A stretch of DNA of 64,000 nucleotides. Origin: DAOUJI01 sp965237875 (GTDB lineage: Bacteria; Chloroflexota; Dehalococcoidia; Lucifugimonadales; JAGWBF01). How positions within the stretch are numbered: position 1 is the stretch's first letter; each line of letters opens with the position of its first letter. The DNA lies in the NCBI GenBank assembly GCA_965237875.1, contig CBDEGP010000002.1, positions 744,001 to 808,000 on the forward strand. Direction: 5' to 3'. The notes under the pieces were generated by a model, which saw nothing but the letters and a program-made list of their open reading frames with translations, was not told where the DNA came from and searched no databases. Made by a program: the position numbers and the translations under genes. Below, in pieces: positions 48,312-57,755 of the stretch.

Positions 48312-49295
48312 ATGGACGAAAAGCTGATAGTCGTCCTGGGTCCCACCGCAACAGGCAAGACGGAACTGGGCATCCATCTGGCTGAAGAGTTCGACGGCGA
48401 GATAGTCAGCGCCGATTCACGGCAGGTATACCGGTTCATGGACGTGGGCACAGCCAAACCCACCGCGGAGCAGCGGGCCCGGGTCCCGCACCACCTCATC
48501 GACATTCTGTATCCCGACCAGGACTTTGGCCTAGCCGAGTTCCTTAGACTTGCCAGGCAGAGCATCGCGTCCGTCCGGTCAAAGGGTCGCCTCCCCATCA
48601 TCGTCGGCGGGACAGGGCAGTATATCTGGGCTTTGCTCGAAAACTGGCAGGTCCCCCGAGTTCCGCCCAACCCTGAGTTCCGGCGTGAGTTGGAGGAGTT
48701 GGGGGCAAGCGCTTTACATAAGATGCTTGAACAGACGGACCCTGCCTCCGCTGAACGAATCGACGCAAGGAACATCCGAAGGGTAATCAGGGCATTGGAA
48801 ATCCATCGCGCCGCCGGTTCGATTGATGCCGATACAGAACGGAAAGAGGTCGTTTCAGACCAGGTTTTGGTCCTGGGTCTGACCGCGGAACGCAAGCTCC
48901 TCTACCGCATGATAGACGCCAGGGTTGACCGTATGGTGGAGGACGGCTTGGCCACCGAGGCGGCGAACCTCGTGCAGAGAGGCTACTCTTGGGACCTTCC
49001 CTCCATGTCCGGCGTGGGTTACAAGGAAATGGGGGCGTATCTGGGCGGGCGGTGGTCCTTGGAAGAATCGATTGCGCGCATCAAGACCAGGACCCATAGG
49101 TTCGCCCGCCAACAGTACAACTGGTTCAACCTTGAGGACTCACGAATACATTGGTTGGATATGGGGTTGGATATGGGGTTGACTATAGAGAGCAGCCCGG
49201 AGACGGCGGAGGGCAACAATGATCATGCGGGCGCCTTCGGTAAAGCCAAGCGTCTGGCGGGCGATTTCTTAAGTCGGACGCGGGTGGTACAATAG
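48312..49295 (+). CDS. miaA: tRNA dimethylallyltransferase
   Basis: A 327-aa enzyme that isopentenylates A37 of UNN-reading tRNAs. Seen: LIVVLGPTATGKTELGIHLA (P-loop), IVSADSRQVYRFMDVGTAKP, VPHHLIDILYPDQDFGLAEF, LPIIVGGTGQYIWALLENWQ, VIRALEIHRAAG, and RTHRFARQQYNWFN. Near the end is a perfect 12-bp tandem duplication (49157-49180) giving MGLDMGL. The C-terminus past residue 280 looks non-conserved. Confidence 0.95.
   Translation: MDEKLIVVLGPTATGKTELGIHLAEEFDGEIVSADSRQVYRFMDVGTAKPTAEQRARVPHHLIDILYPDQDFGLAEFLRLARQSIASVRSKGRLPIIVGGTGQYIWALLENWQVPRVPPNPEFRRELEELGASALHKMLEQTDPASAERIDARNIRRVIRALEIHRAAGSIDADTERKEVVSDQVLVLGLTAERKLLYRMIDARVDRMVEDGLATEAANLVQRGYSWDLPSMSGVGYKEMGAYLGGRWSLEESIARIKTRTHRFARQQYNWFNLEDSRIHWLDMGLDMGLTIESSPETAEGNNDHAGAFGKAKRLAGDFLSRTRVVQ
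49157..49180 (+). repeat. 12-bp tandem duplication in the miaA 3' end
   Basis: GGATATGGGGTT occurs twice in direct tandem, in frame, adding a repeated DMGL to the poorly conserved C-terminal tail. Confidence 0.8.
49285..49293 (+). promoter_or_regulatory. Extended -10 element before dapF
   Basis: TGGTACAAT (49285-49293) at the end of miaA, 42 nt before GTG 49336. This suggests an internal promoter for dapF-dapL. Confidence 0.42.
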
Positions 49296-49335
49296 CGGCT
49301 ATCCACCGGGAGCCGCCTCCGCAGAGGACAAAGTT

Positions 49336-50199
49336 GTGAAATTCACGAAAATGCAGGGAGCGGGCAACGACTACCTGTACATCGACGCCCGCGACATGGA
49401 GCGGGACTGGGCGTCTTTGTCGGTGGCTATGAGCGACCGCCATTTCGGCGTGGGCGGCGACGGCGTCATAATCATCGAGAACTCCGACGTGGCCCAGTTG
49501 AAGATGCGCATCTTCAACATTGACGGCTCCGAAGGGGAGATGTGCGGCAACGGAATACGGTGTGTGGCCAAATACGTCATCGACAGGAAGATCGCCCAGC
49601 CTTCCACCGAGGGTCTGGCCATCGAAACTCTGGCGGGTGTAAGGTCGGTCCAAGTCGTCAAAGACAGGGGCGAAATCGTTGGAGCGCGGGTGGCAATGGG
49701 GGAGCCCATATTCGCGCCTGCCGACGTGCCTGTAGAGCTTCCTGCGTCAGCCGGAGGGTCGGCGGATTCGCCCGTATTGGAGTTTCCCGTCGAGATAGGC
49801 GGCGCGGCTCTCAGCCTGAGTTTCATTTCAATGGGCAATCCCCATGCAATAGCGTTCATAGACCAGCCGGTGGACGAGTTTCCCCTCCATGCCGTCGGGC
49901 CGCAGGTGGAGCGCCACTCCATGTTTCCCAACAGGGTGAACTTTGAAATAGTGAACATCCGGGACAAACACACTCTCGTCGCCCGGGTGTGGGAGCGAGG
50001 CTCCGGTGAGACTATGGCATGCGGCTCAGGGGCGAGCGCCATAGGCGTGGCTTCATACCTGCTCGGGCACACTGAAGAATTCGTTGACATAAAGCTTCCG
50101 GGAGGGATGTTGAACATAAGTTGGGCGGGGAAGGGCGACGTTTACATGGAAGGCCCGGCGGTGGAGGTCTTCGAGGGGGAATGGGGAGAGCCGGAGTAG
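49336..50199 (+). CDS. dapF: Diaminopimelate epimerase
   Basis: A 287-aa PLP-independent epimerase giving meso-DAP from LL-DAP. Seen: FTKMQGAGNDYLYIDARDME, FGVGGDGVIIIENSDVAQLK, RIFNIDGSEGEMCGNGIRCV (catalytic Cys), SMGNPHAIAFID, NRVNFEIVNIRDKHTLVARV, and WERGSGETMACGSGASAIGV (second Cys). GTG 49336 with AGAGGA upstream. Paired with dapL in lysine/peptidoglycan synthesis. Confidence 0.96.
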   Translation: MKFTKMQGAGNDYLYIDARDMERDWASLSVAMSDRHFGVGGDGVIIIENSDVAQLKMRIFNIDGSEGEMCGNGIRCVAKYVIDRKIAQPSTEGLAIETLAGVRSVQVVKDRGEIVGARVAMGEPIFAPADVPVELPASAGGSADSPVLEFPVEIGGAALSLSFISMGNPHAIAFIDQPVDEFPLHAVGPQVERHSMFPNRVNFEIVNIRDKHTLVARVWERGSGETMACGSGASAIGVASYLLGHTEEFVDIKLPGGMLNISWAGKGDVYMEGPAVEVFEGEWGEPE

Positions 50200-50229
50200 C
50201 TTTGGATATATGAATGGAGATGTAGACTG

Positions 50230-51414
50230 ATGACGGCAAAGTTCTCCGAACGTCTGGGTAAGCTGGCTCCGTATCCCTTTGTCGAAATATCCAGGATATT
50301 GGCCGAAAAGCGGGCCGCCGGCGAGGACGTGGTCACCTTTGGCATAGGCGACCCGGACATTCCCACGCCCGACAACGTCATCGACCGGCTCATAAGCGCC
50401 TCCCACACCCCGGCCAATCACCGCTATCCAGAGTCCGACGGCCTTCCCGAGTGTCGAGACGCCATAGCGGCCTGGTACCGGAACACCTTCGGAGTCGAGG
50501 TGCAGGGGTCCACGGAGACTCTGCCTCTCATAGGCGCCAAGGAAGGCATTGGGCACGTGGCATTCGCCTTCCTGGACCCGGGCGACGTAGCGTTGATTCC
50601 CGATCCGGCATACCCGGTTTACGGCGTGGGGACCATGTTCGCCGGCGCCCAGAGCTATTCCATGCCCCTCAAAGAGGAAAACGGATGGCTCCCCGACCTG
50701 GACGAGATTCCGGCCGACGTCGCCAGGGACGCCAAAATCATGTGGCTGAACTACCCCAACAACCCCACCTCCGGTGTGGCGACTATCGACTATTATGAGA
50801 AGGTCATCGAGTTCGCACGAAAATACGACGTGGCCGTTCTCCACGACGCCGCCTACAGCGAGGTGGTCTACGACGGCTACAGGGCGCCCAGCTTCCTGGA
50901 ATTGGACGGCGCCAAAGAGGTGGGAATGGAGTTCCACTCCCTCTCCAAGTGCTTCAACATGACCGGATGGCGATTTGGAATGGCCGTGGGCAATGCCCAC
51001 ATGATCAAATCCCTGTTTCAGATCAAGGCCAACCTGGACTCCGGCATACCTCAAGCCATACAGGAAATGGCGATGGAGGCGCTTATCGGACCCCAGGACG
51101 CCATAGCGGCAAACAACGCCATATACCAGCGGCGCAGGGACAAGCTCTGCGACGTCCTGAACCGAATCGGTCTCAAGGTAATCCCGCCCAAAGCCTGCCT
51201 TTACGTGTGGGCCAGGGTCCCTGAGGGGTACACGTCGGCGGAGTTCGCCGCCCGTCTGTTGGATGACAAGACTATCGTGGTCACCCCCGGGTCCAGCTAC
51301 GGCAAGTACGGAGAAGGTTACATAAGATTCTCATTGACCACGCCGGACGAACGCGTCGACGTGGGCGTAGAACGCCTGGCATCCTGGAAAATACCCCCTC
51401 CGTCGGGGTCTTAG
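50230..51414 (+). CDS. dapL: LL-diaminopimelate aminotransferase
   Basis: A 394-aa fold-type I PLP enzyme converting tetrahydrodipicolinate directly to LL-DAP, bypassing DapC/D/E. Seen: RLGKLAPYPFVEISRILAEK, FGIGDPDIPTPDNVIDRLI, YPESDGLPECRDAIAAWYRN, IGAKEGIGHVAFAFLDPGDV, WLNYPNNPTSGVATIDYYEK, VLHDAAYSEVVYDGYRAPSF, and HSLSKCFNMTGWRFGMAVGN with the PLP-binding Lys. Its product is the DapF substrate, matching the adjacent gene. Confidence 0.94.
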   Translation: MTAKFSERLGKLAPYPFVEISRILAEKRAAGEDVVTFGIGDPDIPTPDNVIDRLISASHTPANHRYPESDGLPECRDAIAAWYRNTFGVEVQGSTETLPLIGAKEGIGHVAFAFLDPGDVALIPDPAYPVYGVGTMFAGAQSYSMPLKEENGWLPDLDEIPADVARDAKIMWLNYPNNPTSGVATIDYYEKVIEFARKYDVAVLHDAAYSEVVYDGYRAPSFLELDGAKEVGMEFHSLSKCFNMTGWRFGMAVGNAHMIKSLFQIKANLDSGIPQAIQEMAMEALIGPQDAIAANNAIYQRRRDKLCDVLNRIGLKVIPPKACLYVWARVPEGYTSAEFAARLLDDKTIVVTPGSSYGKYGEGYIRFSLTTPDERVDVGVERLASWKIPPPSGS

Positions 51415-51459
51415 GAGCCCAAGCCTATACCCAGGTCACCCGAATCCACCGGACCGCCT

Positions 51460-52615
51460 ATTGAACGAGTCGTCCTTGTAGGAATCGAGCTCAAGAGCGG
51501 GCCTGCGCTGTGGAGCCTGCAAGACTCTTTGAAGGAGCTTGAGTTCCTGGCCGACACGTCGGGCGTCCAAGTGGTGGGTAGAATCAGCCAGAAGCTGAAC
51601 AGGCCAACCCACCATTACCTTGGCGCCGGCAAGCTGGAAGAACTCCAGGACCTGGTCCTTAGCTCCGAATCCGATACGGTGGTCTTCGACGACGAGCTGA
51701 CGCCCACCCAGCAGCGGAACCTGGAGAACGCCCTCAGCGCCAAGGTAATCGACCGCACGGCCCTGATTCTAGACATCTTCTCCCGCCAGGCGTCCACGAG
51801 GGAAGGCCAGCTTCAGGTGGAGCTTGCCCAACACCAATACCTGCTGCCGCGCCTCGTAGGCCAGTGGTCTCACCTCGAACGCCTGGGAGGCGGCATAGGG
51901 ACTCGCGGCCCCGGCGAGACCCAGCTTGAGACGGACCGCCGCCTGATAAGGCGGCGGATTCAAAGGCTGGAGCATGAGCTGGAAAACGTCAAGAAGCGGC
52001 GGGAGTCCTATATGGGCCGCCGGAAGCAGGCCCGGCTCCCCGTTGTTTCGATGGTCGGATACACGAACGCCGGAAAGAGCGCCCTCTTCAACGCCGTCAG
52101 CGGCGGCGAGGTAAAAGTGCAGGACCGGCTCTTTTCCACCCTGGACCCGGTGACCCGTCGCATTTACCTCCCCGGAGGACGGCAGGCCCTGCTCACCGAT
52201 ACGGTGGGTTTCATCCACAAACTCCCCCCGGCGGTGGTCAACGCTTTCAGAGCAACGCTGGAAGAGCTCCGGGAAGCCGACCTGCTGCTCCACGTCATCG
52301 ACGTTGCCCAGCCAAAGGCCCCGGAGCAGGCGGAAGTGGTGGAGCATCTTCTCGACCCTCAGGGAGTTGGACCTACACGGTAAGCCGCGCATCCTCGTGG
52401 TGAACAAGATGGACCTGCTGACCGAATCGCCCAACGGCGCCCTGCCCCCAGAAATCTCCGGAGCTGCCGCGACAGGGCCGGTGGTGTTGGTGTCGGCCCT
52501 CAAGGGATGGAACCTCGACGGCCTGCTGGAGGAGATAGAGCGGCAGCTTTTGGCTCAAGGTGTGCTGCCGCCGCCGGAATGGCAGTCGTCTGCATCAACC
52601 CTGCCCTCCGGCTGA
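51460..52615 (+). pseudogene. hflX: HflX GTPase gene with a frameshift and no normal start
   Basis: HflX is a ribosome-associated GTPase that splits stalled ribosomes. N-terminal homology begins ERVVLVGIELKSG just after position 51460, where the only start-like codon is ATT; the first standard start in frame is TTG 51529, inside the domain. The G domain has GYTNAGKSALFNAVSGGEVK (G1) and LLTDTVGFIHKLPPAVVNAF (G3). The frame then ends at TAA 52381. The +1-shifted frame continues TLRELDLHGKPRILVVNKMD (G4), VLVSALKGWNLDGLLEE (G5) to 52615. One extra base near 52354 explains this. Confidence 0.82.
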
Positions 52616-52703
52616 GGCTGGTGACGGAGCCCCACCGCTGCTGCCGTCAGGTGCCGCACATACTTCAAGCCGTTACACCCCTGTAGGTTCAGGTGATGAG
52701 GGA

Positions 52704-53306
52704 GTGAACGAGGAGCCATTGAGAAAAGCAAGCACATTGTTGTTGGAGGTGTCGACGCTCCTAGCCGTAGTCGTCTTCGTCGCAGGTTGCAACAGCGAGC
52801 CGACGCCAGCCCCGCCGCCCACTGCTGCGCCAGCTACTACATCGATCACCGTCTCCCAGTACGCAGAGACGGTATGCCCGGGTAGGGACACAGTCAGGGA
52901 CACAGTCCCACCGGACGAGGACGATACATGGGGTGAACGAATAGCTGACTTGGACGGTAGGCTCACACTCCTAAACAGTGTGACGCCGCCCCCAGAACTC
53001 AGCGACCTTCACTTCGCTGCCAGGACGTTTTTGAGATCGACGCTCAGGGAGATCCACCGGTTTGCGCCTGACCGTGACGCCCCCGCAGAGTATCCGGACA
53101 GTTCTTTCCTGGCCAGGCTGCACGCGATCTCATACTTGTTCCAGTTTGCCGTAGAGGAATTGGACCCTGACGACTTTCGCGTGCTAAAAGAGCAAGGATG
53201 CGTCAGCGATCCAGTCCCAACAGAACCGCCGCGTACACTAACGCCGGAGGGACCTGCCCATACGCCCACGTCACAGACGCCGACGCCGGACTCGGCACGA
53301 GAATAG
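52704..53306 (+). CDS. Putative lipoprotein, unknown function
   Basis: A 200-aa secreted lipoprotein candidate. Hydrophobic signal segment (TLLLEVSTLLAVVVFVAG) with lipobox Cys (FVAGC), a Pro/Ala/Thr linker (PTPAPPPTAAPATTS), then a helical domain (ERIADLDGRLTLLNSVTPPP, FAARTFLRSTLREIHRFAPD, LHAISYLFQFAVEELDPDDF). It ends in a Thr/Pro-rich tail. No enzyme motif. Starts considered: GTG 52704 (used) or TTG 52719 with GAGGAG upstream. Confidence 0.68.
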   Translation: MNEEPLRKASTLLLEVSTLLAVVVFVAGCNSEPTPAPPPTAAPATTSITVSQYAETVCPGRDTVRDTVPPDEDDTWGERIADLDGRLTLLNSVTPPPELSDLHFAARTFLRSTLREIHRFAPDRDAPAEYPDSSFLARLHAISYLFQFAVEELDPDDFRVLKEQGCVSDPVPTEPPRTLTPEGPAHTPTSQTPTPDSARE

Positions 53307-53451
53307 CAAGCCCTTGTTGGGAATCTCCGGCGGTTTTCACGGCCTGTCCGACCCCTTCCATGTCGGCGGCGCCAAACGCCCTTCTCCGTCGATTCCAATT
53401 ATGTCATCCGCCCCAAAAACGGTTATGTCATGCAAACCCCAGGCATGTTGT

Positions 53452-53468
53452 CAACATAACATATGTTG
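53452..53468. promoter_or_regulatory. Palindrome upstream of the epoxide hydrolase gene
   Basis: CAACATA-aca-TATGTTG, a perfect 7-bp inverted repeat in an AT-rich stretch, about 70 nt before ATG 53541. Its size and symmetry suit a dimeric repressor site. The gap 53307-53540 otherwise shows no gene. Confidence 0.4.
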
Positions 53469-53540
53469 TGCGAACCTATGTTAGAAAAAACATCCGGCGG
53501 CCCGTCGTGGTAGAATTCCCCCAAAAATGGAAGGTGAAAG

Positions 53541-54692
53541 ATGTCCGTGACCCCCTTCGAAGTCAATGTTGCCGACGCGGTTCTGGATGACCTGAAAGAC
53601 CGGCTGGGCCGGACCCGGTGGCCCGACGAGATACCCGGCGCGGGTTGGGACTATGGCTCCAACTTGGCATACATCAAAGAACTGGTGGACTATTGGCGGA
53701 TCGGGTTCGACTGGCGGGCCCAGGAGGCCCACCTTAATTCATTCCCTCAGTTCAGGACCGAGGTCGAGGGAATGGGCATCCACTTCTATCACGTCAAGGG
53801 AAACGGCCCCAACCCGATTCCCATCATCATCACCCACGGTTGGCCCAGCTCCATTTTCGAAATACTGAAGTTGATCCCTTTGCTGTCCGACCCTGGCGCC
53901 CACGGCGGCGATCCGGCTGACGCCTTTGACGTGATCGTGCCCTCCATGCCAGGCTATGGCTTCTCCGACCAGACCAAGGAGCGTGGGATGAACGTGGCCC
54001 GTATCGCGGAACTTTGGAACAAGCTGATGACGGAGAATCTGGGTTATCAGCGTTACGGCGCGCAGGGCGGCGATTGGGGCGCCAACGTCACCGTGCGCCT
54101 GGGGTACGCGTTTCCCGATCAGCTTATCGGCGTCCACGCCACTTCAGTGGGCACCGCCCAACCGGACCTGGGCCCTGGCTCCAGGCCCCTCTCCGATGCA
54201 GAGAAGGCCCTTCTGGCGGCCCGGGAGAACTGGCAGAGGAACGAGGGAGGGTATGCCCACATCCAGGGCACCAAGCCCCAGACGTTGAGCTACGGCCTGA
54301 ACGACTCCCCCGCCGGGCTGGCGGCATGGATAGTGGAAAAGTGGCGCACCTGGAGCGACTGCGGCGGCGACGTGGAGAGCGTATACACCAAGGATGAGCT
54401 GCTCACCAACGTCACTATTTACTGGGTCACGCAGACCATCAACTCGTCGGTGCGCCTCTACTATGAAAACACCCACAATCCCTGGTCCTATGAGCCGGGG
54501 ACCGGCGTCACCGTTCCTTGCGCCCTTGCCATCTTCCCGAAGGAGATATCCCAACCTCCCAGGGAATTCGCCGAGCGTCACTTGAACGTGCAGCACTGGA
54601 CTGAAATGCCCAGCGGAGGCCACTTCGCCGCCATAGAAAAGCCCCAGCTGCTGGCCGACGACGTCAAGAGCTTCTTCCGAGCGCTGCGTTGA
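53541..54692 (+). CDS. Epoxide hydrolase (EHN-type alpha/beta hydrolase)
   Basis: A 383-aa enzyme of the juvenile-hormone/microsomal epoxide hydrolase type, with an N-terminal EHN domain (LDDLKDRLGRTRWPDEIPGA, WRAQEAHLNSFPQFRTEVEG) and an alpha/beta hydrolase core: oxyanion HGWPSSIFEIL, nucleophile Asp178 in YGAQGGDWGANVTVRLGYAF, and a C-terminal catalytic His in PSGGHFAAIEKP. It converts epoxides to diols. No signal peptide. A hairpin terminator follows at 54740-54764, so it is probably its own transcript, separate from the cyclase genes. Confidence 0.92.
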   Translation: MSVTPFEVNVADAVLDDLKDRLGRTRWPDEIPGAGWDYGSNLAYIKELVDYWRIGFDWRAQEAHLNSFPQFRTEVEGMGIHFYHVKGNGPNPIPIIITHGWPSSIFEILKLIPLLSDPGAHGGDPADAFDVIVPSMPGYGFSDQTKERGMNVARIAELWNKLMTENLGYQRYGAQGGDWGANVTVRLGYAFPDQLIGVHATSVGTAQPDLGPGSRPLSDAEKALLAARENWQRNEGGYAHIQGTKPQTLSYGLNDSPAGLAAWIVEKWRTWSDCGGDVESVYTKDELLTNVTIYWVTQTINSSVRLYYENTHNPWSYEPGTGVTVPCALAIFPKEISQPPREFAERHLNVQHWTEMPSGGHFAAIEKPQLLADDVKSFFRALR

Positions 54693-54739
54693 TGTCTTAT
54701 GTAATCTAATGTGCCTGGGGAACCCCTGTTCCTTAGCTG

Positions 54740-54764
54740 AGGGGCGGTCCGAATGGCCGCCCCT
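54740..54764 (+). terminator. Hairpin terminator after the epoxide hydrolase gene
   Basis: AGGGGCGG (T bulge) CC pairs with GG CCGCCCCT around a GAAT loop, followed by TTGTCC. Confidence 0.5.
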
Positions 54765-54861
54765 TGTCCATACGGCGCCTATCGAATATGATACGCCAAG
54801 ACCGGGCGCTGACGGGGCGTCCACGCATTCTGAGAAATCCCCCTGTACGGAGGCGTTTTCT

Positions 54862-55797
54862 ATGACTGACAGGCACATTCCCACAGAAGATGAAGTCTTG
54901 AGTTGGATGAAGAAGTACTCTAACTGGGGGCGTTGGGGACCCGACGACGAAATGGGGACCCTGAACTTGATAACCCCCGGGAAACGGGCCCAAGCGGCGG
55001 CGTTGGTAAAGGAAGGAATATCCGTCAGCGCTTCGCGGCCTATCATACCGGAGCTCACCTCGGACCTTATGGGCATCCCCCCCATACACTATATGGCCAA
55101 CTCCGGCGACACCGCCCCCGAAAAGGGGCCCGGCGGCGCCTCCGACTTTCTGGGGCTGGCGTTCCACGGCTATACCATCACCCACCTGGACAGCCTGTGC
55201 CACATGTTCTGGGACGGATTCATGTACAACGGCAAGCCCGCGTCCATGGTGGGCGTCCAGAAAAAGGCCACTGCCGGAGGCGTCGAGAACGCAAAGGATG
55301 GAGTAATCACCCGCGGAGTCCTTCTCGACATCGCCGGACTCAAAGGCAAGGAATGGCTTGACGCCGGTGAGCCGGTCTTTCCTGACGAGCTTGAGGCTGC
55401 CGAGGAAGCCGCCGGTGTAAAGGTCGAGGAAGGCGACTGCCTGATGGTCCGCACCGGCTGGTTCAAGAAGCGGCTCGTGGAAGGCCCCCATCACAACACC
55501 GATCGTCCGGGGCTGCACGCGGCTTGCATTCCTTACCTGTACGAGCGCGGCGTGTCCATTATCTACGCAGACGCCGCCCAGGATGTCGGCCCTGCGCCCG
55601 AATATCCCATCACGGGCCTGCCCATCCACCGTGTGGGCATCCCCCACATGGGTCTATGGCTGATTGACTGCGGCAACTGTGAGGAGGTCGTGGAGGTCGC
55701 CCAGCGTCTAAACCGCTATGAGTTCATGTTCATAATGGCGCCGCTGAGGTTCAATGGGGCCACCGGGTCTCCCATAAATCCGCTGGCGGTTTTTTAG
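54862..55797 (+). CDS. Cyclase-family hydrolase, tandem copy 1
   Basis: A 311-aa member of the 'cyclase' (kynurenine formamidase/isatin hydrolase-like) family, metal-dependent hydrolases of cyclic amides or esters. Seen: NWGRWGPDDEMGTLNLITPG, the metal-binding HGYTITHLDSLCHMFWDG (His-x-x-x-Thr-His-x-Asp...His), VEEGDCLMVRTGWFKK, LHAACIPYLYERGVSIIYAD, and CEEVVEVAQRLNRYEFMFIM. ATG 54862 has GGAGG nine nt upstream. It is first of four paralogues in a row; in this copy the Asp/Gly-rich AQDVGPAPEYP segment differs from copies 2 and 4. Confidence 0.9.
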   Translation: MTDRHIPTEDEVLSWMKKYSNWGRWGPDDEMGTLNLITPGKRAQAAALVKEGISVSASRPIIPELTSDLMGIPPIHYMANSGDTAPEKGPGGASDFLGLAFHGYTITHLDSLCHMFWDGFMYNGKPASMVGVQKKATAGGVENAKDGVITRGVLLDIAGLKGKEWLDAGEPVFPDELEAAEEAAGVKVEEGDCLMVRTGWFKKRLVEGPHHNTDRPGLHAACIPYLYERGVSIIYADAAQDVGPAPEYPITGLPIHRVGIPHMGLWLIDCGNCEEVVEVAQRLNRYEFMFIMAPLRFNGATGSPINPLAVF

Positions 55798-55836
55798 TGT
55801 TATGTCAGCTTCATGCCGGCCTCCGGCGGCAAAGAT

Positions 55837-56775
55837 ATGACCGACCGCAAGGCGCCTACCGAAGCTGAAGTCATGGCGTACATGCAGTCCCTGTCCAACT
55901 GGGGCCGCTGGGGGCCTGACGACGAGTTGGGGACCCTCAATCTCATCACACCACAGAAAAAGGCCGCGGCTGCCGCCCTTGTCACTGAGGGGCTCGGAGT
56001 TAGCTGCGCCCGGCCCATCATCGCTGAGATTGCGTCCGACACAGGAGTCGACCGGGTCCCGCCCATGCACTACATGATCAACTCCGGCGAAGCCGCCCCT
56101 GCCGTAGGCCCGGGCGGGGTCTCCGACTTCATTGGGGTCTACTTTCACGGTTGGACGATCACCCACCTGGACTCCATCTGCCACCAGTTCTGGGACGGCA
56201 AGATGTTCAACGGCAAGAGCGCCAAGGACGTGGGCACCCAGTCTAAGGCCACCGTGGGCGGCATCCAGCTGACCAAGGACGGCATCGTCACCAGGGGCGT
56301 GCTGCTGGACGTGACCAAGGTACGGGGCAACCCTTGGTTAGACGCGGGCGAGGCGGTTTTCCCCGAAGACCTGGAAGCGGCTGAAAAAGCCCAGGGAGTT
56401 CGTGTTGAAGAGGGGGACGCCCTTATCGTGCGCATGGGCTGGTACAAAAAGCGAGAAGAGGTGGGACCTCCACCCGACGGGGGCAGACCCGGATTGCACG
56501 CCGCCTGTCTGCCCTGGCTGAGGGAGCGGGGTGTGGCGTTGATTGTGGCTGACGCGTCTCAGGACGTGCAGCCCAGCGGCTACCCCAGCCTGCGCATCCC
56601 CATACACACCATCGGCATGGTGTACATGGGACTCTGGCTCATTGACGCCGCCAACCTGGAAGAAGCGGCTCCCGTATGCGAGCGGCTCAATCGATGGGAG
56701 TTCATGTTCACAGTGGCGCCCCTCAGGTGGGACAAGGCCACCGGGTGCCCCGTCAATCCTCTGGCCATCTTCTAA
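55837..56775 (+). CDS. Cyclase-family hydrolase, tandem copy 2
   Basis: A 312-aa paralogue of copy 1 with NWGRWGPDDELGTLNLITPQ, metal site HGWTITHLDSICHQFWDGKM, VEEGDALIVRMGWYKKREEV, LHAACLPWLRERGVALIVAD, ASQDVQPSGYPSLRIPIHTI and the family end KATGCPVNPLAIF. Start ATG 55837 (MTDRKAP) aligns with its paralogues; ATG 55813 is an upstream alternative. It follows copy 1 by 39 nt. Confidence 0.9.
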   Translation: MTDRKAPTEAEVMAYMQSLSNWGRWGPDDELGTLNLITPQKKAAAAALVTEGLGVSCARPIIAEIASDTGVDRVPPMHYMINSGEAAPAVGPGGVSDFIGVYFHGWTITHLDSICHQFWDGKMFNGKSAKDVGTQSKATVGGIQLTKDGIVTRGVLLDVTKVRGNPWLDAGEAVFPEDLEAAEKAQGVRVEEGDALIVRMGWYKKREEVGPPPDGGRPGLHAACLPWLRERGVALIVADASQDVQPSGYPSLRIPIHTIGMVYMGLWLIDAANLEEAAPVCERLNRWEFMFTVAPLRWDKATGCPVNPLAIF

Positions 56776-56786
56776 GGAGGACCTGA

Positions 56787-57725
56787 ATGGCTGACCGCAA
56801 GACACCCACTGAAGAGGAACTCATCGGTTATATGACGTCCCTGTCCAACTGGGGACGCTGGGGCGTAGATGACCAGTTGGGCACGCTGAACCTGATTACG
56901 CCCGAAAAACGGGCACAGGCGGGAAGGTTGATTCGGAACGGCGTCAGCGTCAGCTGCGCCCGGCCCATCATCCCGGAAGCGGCCGTGCCCGACGTCACCT
57001 CCATGCCGCCGCTGCACTACATGATCAATACCGGCGAGATGGCCCCGGAAAAAGGCAACGGGTTCGCTTCCGACTTCCTCGGCATCTCTTTCCACGGGCT
57101 GACAGTGACCCATCTGGACAGTCTGTGCCACCAGATATGGGACGGGCGGATGTACAATGGCCGCCCGGCCCGCGAGGTGAACGTTCTCCAGAGGGCCAGC
57201 TCTCTCAGCGTCGATCAGGTGAAGGATGGGGTCGTCACCAGGGGCGTCCTTTTGGACATCGCCAAGCTTAAGGGCAAGGACTATCTGGACCCTGGCGAGG
57301 CGGTGTTCATAGATGACCTGGAAGCCGCCGAGGAGGCCCAGGGAGTGCGGGTCGAAGAAGGCGATGCGCTGTGCCTAAGGTTCGGATGGTACAAGCGCAG
57401 GCTGGAGGAGGGGCCTATTGGAGGCGGCGGGAGGCCCGGCCTTCACGCCCAGACTTTGCCCTGGCTGCATGAAAGGGGAGTCTCCATCCTCTTTGCCGAC
57501 GCCTCCCAGGACGTCCATCCCGCGCCGGAATATCCCAACGTATCGCCGCCCATCCACAAGGTTGGAATCGTCTATATGGGTCTGTGGCTCATCGACGCCG
57601 GAAACTGCGAGGAGTTGGTTGAGGTGTGCGAGCGGCTTGGCAGATGGGAGTTCATGTTCACGGTGGCGCCGCTGGTGTTCAAGAACGCCACCGGCTCCCC
57701 GATAAACCCGGTGGCTATATTCTAG
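56787..57725 (+). CDS. Cyclase-family hydrolase, tandem copy 3
   Basis: A 312-aa paralogue: NWGRWGVDDQLGTLNLITPE, metal site HGLTVTHLDSLCHQIWDGRM, VEEGDALCLRFGWYKRRLEE, LHAQTLPWLHERGVSILFAD, NCEELVEVCERLGRWEFMFT. Excellent Shine-Dalgarno (AAGGAGG, 6 nt from ATG) 11 nt after copy 2. LHAQT replaces LHAAC of the other copies, a visible substrate-side difference. Confidence 0.9.
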   Translation: MADRKTPTEEELIGYMTSLSNWGRWGVDDQLGTLNLITPEKRAQAGRLIRNGVSVSCARPIIPEAAVPDVTSMPPLHYMINTGEMAPEKGNGFASDFLGISFHGLTVTHLDSLCHQIWDGRMYNGRPAREVNVLQRASSLSVDQVKDGVVTRGVLLDIAKLKGKDYLDPGEAVFIDDLEAAEEAQGVRVEEGDALCLRFGWYKRRLEEGPIGGGGRPGLHAQTLPWLHERGVSILFADASQDVHPAPEYPNVSPPIHKVGIVYMGLWLIDAGNCEELVEVCERLGRWEFMFTVAPLVFKNATGSPINPVAIF

Positions 57726-57755
57726 GACCGTCAGCGAACGTTCGGAGGCCATGTT

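Noticed and set aside
49157..49180. CRISPR or satellite-type repeat in miaA
   Set aside because: Only two 12-bp units inside a coding frame; a simple tandem duplication.
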